In this document: one piece after another, positions 1 through 5,679 of the stretch
Layout: every line of letters begins with the position of its first letter
How positions within the stretch are numbered: position 1 is the first letter of the stretch
Assembly (NCBI GenBank): GCA_029268085.1
Contig: JAJUHD010000058.1
Span: 1 to 12,263 of the forward strand
Length of the DNA: 12,263 nucleotides
Source of the DNA: Bacillota bacterium
Lineage (GTDB): Bacteria > Bacillota > Clostridia > Oscillospirales > Oscillospiraceae
Reading direction: 5' to 3'
Position numbers and translations under genes: made by a program
Notes under the pieces: model-generated
What the model was told of the DNA's origin: nothing
Database searches by the model: none
The model's input: only the letters and a program-made list of their open reading frames with translations

Positions 1-401
1 AGGCTTTTGCAGGCAAGCAGCACTACCTCAGCCTGCATATAAAGGTCAATATCGCCGAGGCACTCGAGCCCCACCTGCATAATCTCTCGGTACTCGTTCG
101 AGCCGTGCGGCGTACGGTACACGTTTTCGTTATAATAGAGCTTCTCCGGTTCCGAAGGCTCTGTCGGCGCATTCTTCGCAATTGACAAAGTTACGTCCGG
201 CTTGAGTGCCATTAGCTTTCCGCTGAGGTCCGTGAAGGTAATGACCCGCTGGCTCGGAAGAAAGCTCTTATTCTCAAGGTAGAGATCGTATTCCTCGAAC
301 TTGCTCATTTTATATTTTTTATAACCATACTGCTCGTACAGGTTTCGAAGGCCGAAGATTGCGCGCTCCTCGCGCCTGAGGATCGAGTCCGTGATGTTCA
401 A
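1..401 (-). CDS. hisZ: ATP phosphoribosyltransferase regulatory subunit HisZ (5' part, runs off the window)
   Basis: The first 133 codons of a class II histidyl-tRNA-synthetase-like protein are present; the rest lies beyond the left edge. HisZ is the non-catalytic partner of short-form HisG and is needed for the first step of histidine biosynthesis in the cytoplasm. Visible family signs are a helical N-terminus (ITDSILRREERAIFGLRNLY), the segment LSGKLMALKPDVTLSIAKN, which is the HisZ version of the HisS motif around the PRPP/histidine pocket, and the motif-2-like stretch YYNENVYRTPHGSNEYREIM followed by QVGLECLGDIDLYMQAEVV. The start is a TTG at 401-399, chosen because an AGGAG ribosome site lies about 10 nt upstream and it preserves the N-terminal helix. 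The first in-frame ATG would remove about 31 residues. A consensus promoter sits 47 bp upstream, so hisZ probably heads a his transcription unit (hisG is expected next; not visible). A divergent HisS is the alternative but fits the motifs less well. Confidence 0.82.
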   Translation of the reverse strand, partial: MNITDSILRREERAIFGLRNLYEQYGYKKYKMSKFEEYDLYLENKSFLPSQRVITFTDLSGKLMALKPDVTLSIAKNAPTEPSEPEKLYYNENVYRTPHGSNEYREIMQVGLECLGDIDLYMQAEVVLLACKS

Positions 402-447
402 TTGAGCAGGTCTCCTTTCGGGTTGTTGCTTTTTTACCTATGTCAAA

Positions 448-476
448 AGTATACATCACACGGGAATTCGCGTCAA
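448..476 (-). promoter_or_regulatory. Sigma-A promoter of hisZ
   Basis: On the minus strand, the -35 box TTGACG (476-471) and the -10 box TATACT (453-448) are separated by exactly 17 bp. The start site should fall near 441, about 40 nt before the TTG start of hisZ. The promoter lies in the gap after pdp, so hisZ can be transcribed independently of it. I see no terminator hairpin between pdp and this promoter, so some read-through from pdp is possible. The rest of 402-535 is AT-rich and holds nothing else I recognise. Confidence 0.75.
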
Positions 477-535
477 TGCTTCATTTCGCTAATTTATTAC
501 TATGTTAAAGTTATTTATATGGTATATTTGTCTAT

Positions 536-1840
536 CTATCTGACTATGCCTCTGATAAACGCTCTTTTTTCGGGAGCCGTATCGGAAAAGGCATAGCTTT
601 CAAGCAATATTTTTTCCGCTTCCTTTGCGCTCTCTTTGTCGCGCGCGTGAATTGTGAGAAGGCTTTCATTACAGTTTACATAATCTCCTGTCTTTTTATG
701 GAGCACAACTCCGACAGACAGATCAATCGGGCTGTCCTTTATCTCGCGCCCTCCGCCTAACGCAATACAGGCCCTTCCGATGCCGTCCGCCTGTATTGTC
801 TTAATATACCCAGCTTTTGGCGACGGCAGTTCAAAGGTAAAAGGCGCCGATGGAAGAAGCGAAGTATCAAATACAGCCCGTCTGTCGCCGCCCTGCGCTT
901 CCACAAAGTCCGCGAGCTTTCTGAGCGCAGACCCATCCTCGATGCAATTTTTAAGCATTTTTATTGCCTCGGCTTCACTTTCCGCCATGCCCGCCTCGGT
1001 GAGCACACAGGCGCCGAGAATCAGGCACAGTTCGCGAAGCTTGCCCTCGTTTTCGCCCTTCAGGACGGCAATCGCCTCCTTGACCTCCAGCGCGTTGCCG
1101 ACCGCGAACCCCAACGGCTCGTCCATATCCGATACGACTGCGACTGTCTTTTTCCCGGCGATTTTGCCGAGAGAGACCATCTGGCGCGCAAGCTCAAAGG
1201 AATCCTCCTCTTTTTTCATAAAGGCTCCGCTGCCCGTCTTGACGTCCAGAACTATTATATCCGCGCCTGAAGCAAGCTTTTTGCTCATAATACTGCTCAC
1301 AATAAGCGGAAGAATATCTACCGTTCCGGTCACGTCACGCAGGGCATAGAGTTTTTTATCCGCAGGCACAAGATGAGCCGTCTGCCCCGCGATAACGAAG
1401 CCGACCTCATTCGCCTGCTTTATGAACCTCTCGCCGTCTATAGATGTCGTAAGCCCCGGAAAGCTCTCAAGCTTATCGATAGTCCCGCCCGTATGTCCGA
1501 GACCGCGGCCCGACATCTTCGCCACCTTTATCCCGACGGACGCGAGCATCGGGCACAGAGCAAGCGAAGTCTTGTCGCCGACTCCGCCCGTCGAGTGCTT
1601 ATCGGCCTTTATACCTTGAACGTTGCTCAGATCCAGAGTGTCGCCGCTTTTTATCATTTCTTCCGTAAGATACAGCGTTTCTTTTTCGGACATACCGCGA
1701 AAATAGACTGCCATGAGGAACGCGGACATCTGGTAATCCGGTATCGAACCGGCGACATAGTTTTTGATGAGATATGAGTACTCCTCTTTTGTCAGTTCAC
1801 TGCCGCCGCGCTTTTTAATTATAAGGTCATAAGTGTTCAT
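536..1840 (-). CDS. pdp: Pyrimidine-nucleoside phosphorylase
   Basis: A full-length 434-residue nucleoside phosphorylase of family II. It cleaves uridine, thymidine and deoxyuridine with phosphate to give the free base and (deoxy)ribose-1-phosphate, in cytoplasmic pyrimidine salvage. Motifs in order: N-terminal helical domain (about 1-65), the phosphate-binding loop KHSTGGVGDKTS (81-92), and the thymidine phosphorylase signature SGRGLGHTGGTIDKLE (110-125). Base-binding residues are R168, S183 and K187, in LYALRDVTGT and VSSIMSKK, followed by the C-terminal alpha/beta domain. Numbering matches the Bacillus enzymes almost exactly. K108 is a lysine, as in broad-specificity PyNP, whereas E. coli thymidine phosphorylase (DeoA) has methionine at that place as I recall it, so I prefer pdp to deoA. 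The ATG at 1840 has GGAG about 10 nt upstream. It appears monocistronic, because the gene on its upstream side is divergent. Confidence 0.95.
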   Translation of the reverse strand: MNTYDLIIKKRGGSELTKEEYSYLIKNYVAGSIPDYQMSAFLMAVYFRGMSEKETLYLTEEMIKSGDTLDLSNVQGIKADKHSTGGVGDKTSLALCPMLASVGIKVAKMSGRGLGHTGGTIDKLESFPGLTTSIDGERFIKQANEVGFVIAGQTAHLVPADKKLYALRDVTGTVDILPLIVSSIMSKKLASGADIIVLDVKTGSGAFMKKEEDSFELARQMVSLGKIAGKKTVAVVSDMDEPLGFAVGNALEVKEAIAVLKGENEGKLRELCLILGACVLTEAGMAESEAEAIKMLKNCIEDGSALRKLADFVEAQGGDRRAVFDTSLLPSAPFTFELPSPKAGYIKTIQADGIGRACIALGGGREIKDSPIDLSVGVVLHKKTGDYVNCNESLLTIHARDKESAKEAEKILLESYAFSDTAPEKRAFIRGIVR

Positions 1841-1906
1841 AGTGTTATACTCCGTAGTTTTGGATATTTAGCCTGTCCGTAAAGTACCGGCTCCGTCTAT
1901 TTTCTG

Positions 1907-1935
1907 ATTCTATCATGCTCAGGAAGTTTTTTGAA
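1907..1935 (-). promoter_or_regulatory. Probable promoter of pdp
   Basis: On the minus strand, TAGAAT (1912-1907) is preceded by TGA, which gives an extended -10 (TGn). A weaker -35, TTCAAA (1935-1930), lies 17 bp upstream. The predicted start site near 1900 would give a leader of about 60 nt. The assignment rests on spacing and the extended -10, since the -35 matches consensus at only four of six positions. I saw no CRE-like or DeoR-like operator that I could defend. Confidence 0.45.
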
Positions 1936-1947
1936 GCAAATTTGTTA

Positions 1948-1975
1948 TCATAAGCCGCGGTAGCCCTCATATAAT
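1948..1975 (+). promoter_or_regulatory. Possible promoter of the 2012 gene (sigma-E-like or weak sigma-A)
   Basis: CATATAAT at 1968-1975 is close to the sporulation sigma-E -10 consensus (CATACAAT), and TCATAAG at 1948-1954 is a partial match to the sigma-E -35, with a 13-bp spacer. The TATAAT core could also serve sigma-A, but the only -35 candidate (TTATCA, 1945-1950) is 19 bp away. It lies 37 bp upstream of the start codon and is the only promoter-like sequence in the 1936-2011 gap. Which sigma factor uses it is inference. Confidence 0.3.
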
Positions 1976-2011
1976 CAAACAGATAAGGTATCATATATTT
2001 TGGGAGGTCTT

Positions 2012-2752
2012 ATGGATATTGAAATTACGGGAAACTATCCCATTATACTAGACGGTGAAACTGCAGGAGAACTGACGGTTACCCGCGAGGGGCTGTTCTG
2101 GAGCTTCGATGCGAAATGCGAATTGCGGAGCGAGATTGTCCGGCTTTCTGTCTACGGGGATGGGAAGGAGGGTTATCTCGGCATAATGGAACCTTTCGGT
2201 GAAATGCTTAAACTAAACCGGAAATTCAGCCGCGCCGCGCTAAAGGATTTTCCCTCAAGGATAAGCCATGCAGGTCAAAAGGGAGAGCTTGAGTTTATCG
2301 GAACAGAGGTATCCGAGATTAAGCAGGAGCCTGTCGAGATTATGCAGGAGTCCACGGACATAAATCAGGCGCCGCAAGCTCCTTCGTATAGCGGTGAATT
2401 CCCACAATCTTGTTACATCAAAGACGAATCTGAGCCTCCAGTTCCACCAGAGGATAACAAACCGCCTCCTGAAGAATCCGAGTACCCACTCATGGATATG
2501 ACCGCGCTTGACTGGCGTCCCTGTGCCCTTCCCTGTTCGCTCTTTTCCGGAATCAGGGAAAAGAGGGTCTGCAGCAACATTACGGGAGCTTTTATCGCTC
2601 AGCTAAATGGTTTCCAACTGCTTGCCGTACCCGAGGATATCGCCTTATCGCTTCCTAAGGATGCGATTCACTTTGTCGATGAGATCAATTTTTCAGATGA
2701 AAAATTTATGATTTGCATAATTAAAAACGGCAGGTCTGTTTTGGAGTTCTGA
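2012..2752 (+). CDS. Uncharacterised two-domain protein with acidic, proline-rich linker
   Basis: This 246-residue protein has no function I recognise. It looks soluble, with no signal peptide or membrane segment. Residues 1-96 look like a compact beta-rich domain (MDIEITGNYPIILDGE, REGLFWSFDAKCELRSEIVR, LSVYGDGKEGYLGIMEPFGE), resembling an N-terminal module I associate with Oscillospiraceae hypothetical proteins. Residues 97-158 are a low-complexity linker rich in E, P, Q and S. Residues 160-246 form a second hydrophobic domain (ALDWRPCALPCSLFSG to ICIIKNGRSVLEF). The ATG at 2012 is chosen because GGGAGG (2002-2007) lies just upstream. A longer reading from TTG at 2000 would run through that ribosome site. 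The stop codon is inside a terminator hairpin, so the gene is probably a single transcription unit. The downstream coat genes and the sigma-E-like promoter make a sporulation role conceivable, but this is not shown. Confidence 0.8.
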   Translation: MDIEITGNYPIILDGETAGELTVTREGLFWSFDAKCELRSEIVRLSVYGDGKEGYLGIMEPFGEMLKLNRKFSRAALKDFPSRISHAGQKGELEFIGTEVSEIKQEPVEIMQESTDINQAPQAPSYSGEFPQSCYIKDESEPPVPPEDNKPPPEESEYPLMDMTALDWRPCALPCSLFSGIREKRVCSNITGAFIAQLNGFQLLAVPEDIALSLPKDAIHFVDEINFSDEKFMICIIKNGRSVLEF

Positions 2753-2780
2753 CTTTTTGTCAGAACTCCGAATATTTTTA
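2743..2780 (+). terminator. Intrinsic terminator overlapping the 2012 gene's stop codon
   Basis: A perfect 11-bp inverted repeat (GGAGTTCTGAC at 2743-2753 with GTCAGAACTCC at 2759-2769) closes a five-T loop and is followed by the T-rich stretch AATATTTTTATTTT. The left arm includes the last codons and the TGA stop (2750-2752). There is no T-tract on the minus-strand side, so it works only in the plus direction. Confidence 0.85.
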
Positions 2781-2799
2781 TTTTGCCGCGAAATACTAA
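2770..2799 (+). promoter_or_regulatory. Possible sigma-E-type promoter for the coat genes
   Basis: GAATATT (2770-2776) fits the sigma-E -35 consensus KMATATT fully. AATACTAA (2792-2799), 15 bp later, matches five of eight positions of the -10 consensus CATACAAT. The predicted start would leave a leader of about 135 nt before the first coat gene. The -35 box coincides with the T-tract of the preceding terminator, so the match could be chance. I saw no good sigma-A promoter elsewhere in 2757-2941. A small inverted repeat, TAACC-AAAG-GGTTA, lies in the leader around 2845-2860. Confidence 0.3.
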
Positions 2800-2941
2800 A
2801 ATTGCATCGAAAAGCAGCCAAAATCGGGGGCCGGCGAGGGCTTTTTAACCAAAGGGTTATCCTGCGGCGGTTTCTTTCGTTTTGTGTCCGCAAGTTGTTT
2901 TTCGGTGCAACTCAATGTCGTAAATTGAAGGAGGTACACCC

Positions 2942-3127
2942 ATGCCAAATCTGACGTCAAAGGAACTTACTGCTCTTGAGGATCAAATCAGCATTGAGCA
3001 GAATCTTGTCAAAAAGTTCGAGTCGATGGCAAGCATGTGCAGCGACGCAAAGATCCAGCAGGATCTGAGAAACTTTGCAGGGAAACACCGCGCACATTAC
3101 AACACACTCGTTTCATTCTTGCAGTAA
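2942..3127 (+). CDS. Small helical spore-coat-associated protein
   Basis: This 61-residue protein is almost entirely predicted helix (LTSKELTALEDQISIEQNLV, then KKFESMASMCSDAKIQQDLR, then NFAGKHRAHYNTLVSFL). The pattern resembles one ferritin-like helical hairpin, ending in a KHRAHYNTL segment typical of Coat_F and related coat proteins of Clostridia. A very strong ribosome site, AAGGAGGT, lies 5 nt before the ATG. It is 13 nt upstream of a clear Coat_F gene, and such small partners commonly sit beside cotF genes in Clostridia. It is therefore probably expressed with that gene in the mother cell and added to the spore coat. The single Cys33 might cross-link. The family name is inferred from pattern and neighbour, with moderate certainty. 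Confidence 0.75.
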   Translation: MPNLTSKELTALEDQISIEQNLVKKFESMASMCSDAKIQQDLRNFAGKHRAHYNTLVSFLQ

Positions 3128-3140
3128 AAGGAGGCCTGTT

Positions 3141-3443
3141 ATGCAGAACCAGAACGCGAACCAGAACATGGTCCAGAACCAGTGGCAGAAAACGATGACT
3201 GAAAAAGACATCCTCCAGGACTGCCTTTCCAGTGAAAAGTACACTACGAGCAGCTATAATACCTTCGCAGGCGAATGCGTCAGCGAGCAACTCCGCAGTG
3301 CATTCCTTAACATCCTTGATGACGAGCACCGTATCCAGGCGGATATTTTCAACGAAATGAGCTCAAAGGGCTGGTATCAGGTTCAGCCCGCAGATCAGCA
3401 GCAGGTACAGCAGGTCAAACAAAAATACAGCGCTCAGATATAA
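3141..3443 (+). CDS. Spore coat protein, CotF family (Coat_F domain)
   Basis: A 100-residue protein. The N-terminus is Asn/Gln-rich (MQNQNANQNMVQNQWQ) and is followed by a Coat_F domain at about 17-80 (TEKDILQDCLSSEKYTTSSY, then NTFAGECVSEQLRSAFLNIL, then DDEHRIQADIFNEMSSKGWY). The tail is Gln/Val-rich (QPADQQQVQQVKQKYSAQI), matching the usual Coat_F ending in which YQV or YPV is followed by a QQ-rich helix. Coat_F proteins are ferritin-like helical bundles found in spore coats. The metal-binding residues of true ferritins are not evident. The ATG at 3141 is chosen because AAAGGAGG (3127-3134) precedes it. An upstream in-frame ATG at 3075 lies inside the preceding gene and has no ribosome site. 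It is in an operon with the 61-residue gene, and a strong terminator follows 15 nt after the stop. Confidence 0.88.
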   Translation: MQNQNANQNMVQNQWQKTMTEKDILQDCLSSEKYTTSSYNTFAGECVSEQLRSAFLNILDDEHRIQADIFNEMSSKGWYQVQPADQQQVQQVKQKYSAQI

Positions 3444-3458
3444 TAAACACGTTCGAAA

Positions 3459-3501
3459 AAAAAATGTCACCGTAAAGCTTTGCCTTACGGTGACATTTTT
3501 T
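3459..3501. terminator. Bidirectional intrinsic terminator between convergent genes
   Basis: A 17-bp perfect stem (3459-3475 with 3485-3501, GC-rich part GTCACCGTAA/TTACGGTGAC) encloses a 9-nt loop. It is flanked by an A-run on the left (3456-3464) and a T-run on the right (3496-3501). Transcripts from either strand would therefore form a hairpin followed by U residues. It ends the coat operon from the left and the 4016-3534 gene from the right. Confidence 0.92.
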
Positions 3502-3533
3502 CAGAAAGGAAATCGGACTCGATAAGCCCTGCC

Positions 3534-4016
3534 CTATGAAATTGAATAGCCGCCTCTTACGAGCAGAGTGACCGACGAGCCCGCTTTGACTCCGTCCCCG
3601 TCTGCAGCGACCATACACAAATGATTCTGTGTGAGTGCCGTACCAACCGAAACGGTCTTTCCGTCTGTCACGTCGGAAAGGCCCGAGCTGCCGCTGCACG
3701 AAGCCGTACCGCTGCGCAAAATGATCTCGCAGCCGATACTGCCCTTAAGTGTCTGTCCGCTCGTAAGACTCACTGATGTGAAATTCAGCCCTGATGTGCT
3801 TGAGGCGATCTGCTGCTCCATCTGCTGCACCTGAGCGTCGAGCTTGGACTGGAACTCAGCCTGAAGCTTCGGCGTAACTGTTTGGTCAAGATAGCTCTTG
3901 GCGACGAGCGGATCCGCCTGTGTCCCGAAAGTCGAAGCGGCGTATGCGCCGATGCCCGCCCCCACGGCCAGAAGCAGAACTGCTGCCAAAACGATTATAA
4001 TTTTCTTGTTTTTCAT
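3534..4016 (-). CDS. Secreted or membrane-anchored protein of unknown function
   Basis: A 160-residue protein with a lysine-rich start (MKNKKI) and a hydrophobic segment at 6-26. A plausible signal peptidase I site at AYA-A (24-27) follows, so it is either exported or N-terminally anchored. Residues 44-72 are polar and helical with a Gln-rich, possibly coiled stretch (TPKLQAEFQSKLDAQVQQME). Residues 80-160 form a probable beta-rich domain with Gly and Thr turns: LTSGQTLKGSIGCEIILRSG, then GLSDVTDGKTVSVG, then TQNHLCMVAADGDGVKAGSS, ending LLVRGGYSIS. Cysteines are at 96, 107 and 134. I do not recognise the family. The start is ATG 4016, with AGAGAGG about 10 nt upstream; a longer frame to 4055 lacks that signal and spoils the signal peptide. 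It follows mazF by 73 bp with a hairpin between, so co-transcription is uncertain. Confidence 0.82.
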   Translation of the reverse strand: MKNKKIIIVLAAVLLLAVGAGIGAYAASTFGTQADPLVAKSYLDQTVTPKLQAEFQSKLDAQVQQMEQQIASSTSGLNFTSVSLTSGQTLKGSIGCEIILRSGTASCSGSSGLSDVTDGKTVSVGTALTQNHLCMVAADGDGVKAGSSVTLLVRGGYSIS

Positions 4017-4040
4017 AGTATGTATACCTCTCTTTGGTTT

Positions 4041-4070
4041 AAAGCGGGCCGACAAGAGCCGACCCGCTTT
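4041..4070 (-). terminator. Inverted repeat between mazF and the secreted-protein gene (weak terminator or processing hairpin)
   Basis: Perfect 8-bp arms AAAGCGGG (4041-4048) and CCCGCTTT (4063-4070) surround a 14-nt loop that contains two copies of GCCGAC. In the direction of mazF transcription only three T residues follow, so termination would be partial. In the plus direction a better T-run follows (TTTTT, 4068-4072), although no plus-strand gene lies upstream. It may be an attenuating or mRNA-stabilising hairpin within the operon. Confidence 0.45.
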
Positions 4071-4089
4071 TTCTCTTGCGGCAATAGCC

Positions 4090-4440
4090 CTATCCCTCCA
4101 GACCGAAGCTGACCGCGATGGCGTTGTCCACTTCGTTCATCAGCGGCTCATCCAGTCTGCCCATTCGCTCCCGCAAACGGGATTTGTCGATTGTTCTTAT
4201 TTGTTCCAACAGTATTACGCTGTCACGGCTCAGCCCGCAGCTCTGTCCCGAAAGCTCGATGTGAGTCGGAAGCCTTGCTTTTCCCACCTGCGAGGTTATG
4301 GCGGCAGCTATTACCGTCGGGCTATGTTTATTGCCCGTATCATTCTGAACTATGAGCACGGGGCGCATCCCACCCTGCTCGCTGCCGACGACGGGACTCA
4401 GGTCGGCGTAAAAAATATCTCCGCGTCTGACTGTGGTCAA
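4090..4440 (-). CDS. mazF: MazF/NdoA (PemK-family) endoribonuclease toxin, no adjacent antitoxin
   Basis: A 116-residue single-domain protein with the full PemK/MazF pattern: RGDIFYADLSPVVGSEQGG (6-24), MRPVLIVQND (25-34), SPTVIAAAITSQ (40-51), LPTHIEL, and GLSRDSVILLEQIRTIDKSR (69-88). R26 and T49 match the catalytic Arg25 and Thr48 of Bacillus MazF, so the enzyme should be active. Bacillus and Staphylococcus homologues cut mRNA at UACAU. The start must be the TTG at 4440, because an in-frame TGA lies three codons upstream at 4449-4447. GGAG lies about 11 nt before it, which predicts modest translation. It lies 105 bp downstream of alr with no terminator between, as in the Bacillus alr-ndoAI-ndoA order, but the antitoxin gene is absent and no other antitoxin-like gene is visible in the window. 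Confidence 0.93.
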   Translation of the reverse strand: MTTVRRGDIFYADLSPVVGSEQGGMRPVLIVQNDTGNKHSPTVIAAAITSQVGKARLPTHIELSGQSCGLSRDSVILLEQIRTIDKSRLRERMGRLDEPLMNEVDNAIAVSFGLEG

Positions 4441-4446
4441 TGCGTT

Positions 4447-4500
4447 TCACACTCCGATGATATATTGCCCTCTACATTTTATGTAAGAGAGTATTAACAT
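4447..4500 (-). other. Possible leader mini-ORF (17 codons) in frame with mazF
   Basis: An ATG at 4500-4498 has a good ribosome site (GAGGTG, 5 nt upstream) and encodes MLILSYIKCRGQYIIGV, then TGA at 4449-4447. The next in-frame codons are AAC, GCA and the TTG start of mazF. The ribosome site is stronger than that of mazF, so translation may be coupled, or this may be the decayed N-terminus of a longer protein. It is too short and hydrophobic to be a MazE or RHH antitoxin. It contains TACAT (4485-4481) within an imperfect hairpin. Whether it is translated is unknown. Confidence 0.3.
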
Positions 4501-4545
4501 TGTTTCACCTCGGAGCAATATTTATACATTGGCCAAAAAGGATTT

Positions 4546-5676
4546 TTACGAAGTATAGACCCTGGGTATACGTTTTGTCAGCGCGCAAAAAACCTCATAT
4601 GAAATCGTTCCGGCCTTTTCAGCGACTTCTTTTGCAGAGATGGCTTCCTCGCCGTCGTGTCCGAATATCGTCGCGACATCGCCTGTTTTGACATCAGGAA
4701 TATCAGTCACATCAACCATGCACATATCCATGCAGATGCGGCCGATCTGTCTGCACCTTTTGCCATGTACCAAAACGTCGATCTTGTTTGAAAGTGCCCT
4801 GTGCAGCCCGTCAGCATATCCGATCGGCAGAACGGCAATCTTCATCTTCCTGTCTGCGGTAAAAGTGCAGCCGTAGCTGATGCAATCGCCTGCCTCATGC
4901 TCATTTACCGCAACAATGCGCGACTTGAGCTCCATAACAGGCGCAAGCCTGATACCGCCGGTTTCGTGGCCGGGATACATGCCGTAAAGCGCAATGCCGG
5001 GACGAACCATGTCGAGATACATCTCAGGGTAGTTTATCACAGCTCCGCTGTTTGCGCAATGCCTGATCTTAAAATGGACTCCGGAAGCAGTCTCGATTTT
5101 TTCAATTGCGTCCTTAAACGCCCTAAACTGAATTCTCGTGTAAGCATCCTTTTCCAGTTCGTCCGAAACGGCAAAATGGGTATAAACGCCTTCCGGTTCA
5201 AGGTTCGGAAGCTTCAGCGCCGCAAGGACTTCGCTGACATCGCCGCTTTTGACATCAAAGCCCAGTCGGCCCATGCCGGTCTCAAGCTTTATATGGATCT
5301 TCAGCGTTTTGCCTTGCTTGACGGCAATGTCGGAATACGCCTTGGCAGCTTCAAGGCTGCCGACCGTCTGTGCGGCATCAAGATCAAAAAGCCTTTCCGC
5401 AAATTCAGGATGGGTTGTTCCGAGGATAAGTATCGGCAGCTTGTTGCCGGCATTCCTAAGCTCTGCCGCTTCATCTATGCACGCGACTCCAAGATAGTCG
5501 CAATGGATTATCTCCAGATACTTTGCAACCGCCACGGCTCCGTGACCATAAGCATCGGCCTTGACGACGCCCATAAATTTACATTCCTTGGGCAGTTTTG
5601 ATCGTATCTCGTCATAGTTCCAGCCTATCCCCGAAATTTTCACCTCTGCCCACGTTCTCTTTTTGTTCTCCAGCAT
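4546..5676 (-). CDS. alr: Alanine racemase
   Basis: A 376-residue PLP-dependent fold-type III racemase that interconverts L- and D-alanine for peptidoglycan. The N-terminal TIM barrel contains VVKADAYGHG, with the PLP lysine K39. KLETGMGRLGF supplies R137, HCANSGA is in the PLP phosphate region, and the C-terminal beta domain contains ISYGCTF with the second catalytic base Y268. IGRICMDMCMVDVTD supplies M316 and D317. All catalytic positions match the Bacillus enzyme within a few residues. The ATG at 5676 has GAGGT 7-8 nt upstream, inside the end of the preceding lipoprotein gene, whose stop is 3 nt away, so translation is probably coupled. Clostridial Alr can supply D-Ala for the wall, and in spore formers also limits alanine-triggered germination. 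I see only one copy here and no sporulation promoter of its own. Confidence 0.97.
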   Translation of the reverse strand: MLENKKRTWAEVKISGIGWNYDEIRSKLPKECKFMGVVKADAYGHGAVAVAKYLEIIHCDYLGVACIDEAAELRNAGNKLPILILGTTHPEFAERLFDLDAAQTVGSLEAAKAYSDIAVKQGKTLKIHIKLETGMGRLGFDVKSGDVSEVLAALKLPNLEPEGVYTHFAVSDELEKDAYTRIQFRAFKDAIEKIETASGVHFKIRHCANSGAVINYPEMYLDMVRPGIALYGMYPGHETGGIRLAPVMELKSRIVAVNEHEAGDCISYGCTFTADRKMKIAVLPIGYADGLHRALSNKIDVLVHGKRCRQIGRICMDMCMVDVTDIPDVKTGDVATIFGHDGEEAISAKEVAEKAGTISYEVFCALTKRIPRVYTS

Positions 5677-5679
5677 TGT

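Noticed and set aside
1..401. Histidyl-tRNA synthetase (HisS) instead of HisZ
   Set aside because: The motif is KPDVTLSIAKN rather than the RPEGT-type sequence of HisS, and the gene starts with the short HisZ-type helix. Only the missing C-terminal part could settle it fully.
402..596. Plus-strand 64-codon frame between hisZ and pdp
   Set aside because: It overlaps the hisZ promoter and the end of pdp on the other strand, has no ribosome site, and reads as AT-rich intergenic sequence.
780..1777. Plus-strand open frames opposite pdp
   Set aside because: They are antisense to a full-length conserved enzyme, are rich in Ser, Pro and Arg as expected of shadow frames, and lack initiation signals.
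3898..4497. Plus-strand open frame of 199 codons opposite mazF and the secreted-protein start
   Set aside because: It runs antisense through two better-supported genes and an inverted repeat and has no ribosome site or family motif. I considered it as a missing antitoxin and found no MazE or RHH features.
4447..4500. The 17-residue mini-ORF as an antitoxin peptide
   Set aside because: It is far too short and hydrophobic for a MazE, RHH or AbrB-type antitoxin. It is kept only as a possible leader peptide.
4801..5601. Plus-strand open frame of 266 codons opposite alr
   Set aside because: It lies entirely antisense to an intact alanine racemase with all catalytic residues, has no ribosome site and no recognisable domain. 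It is a by-product of alr codon use.
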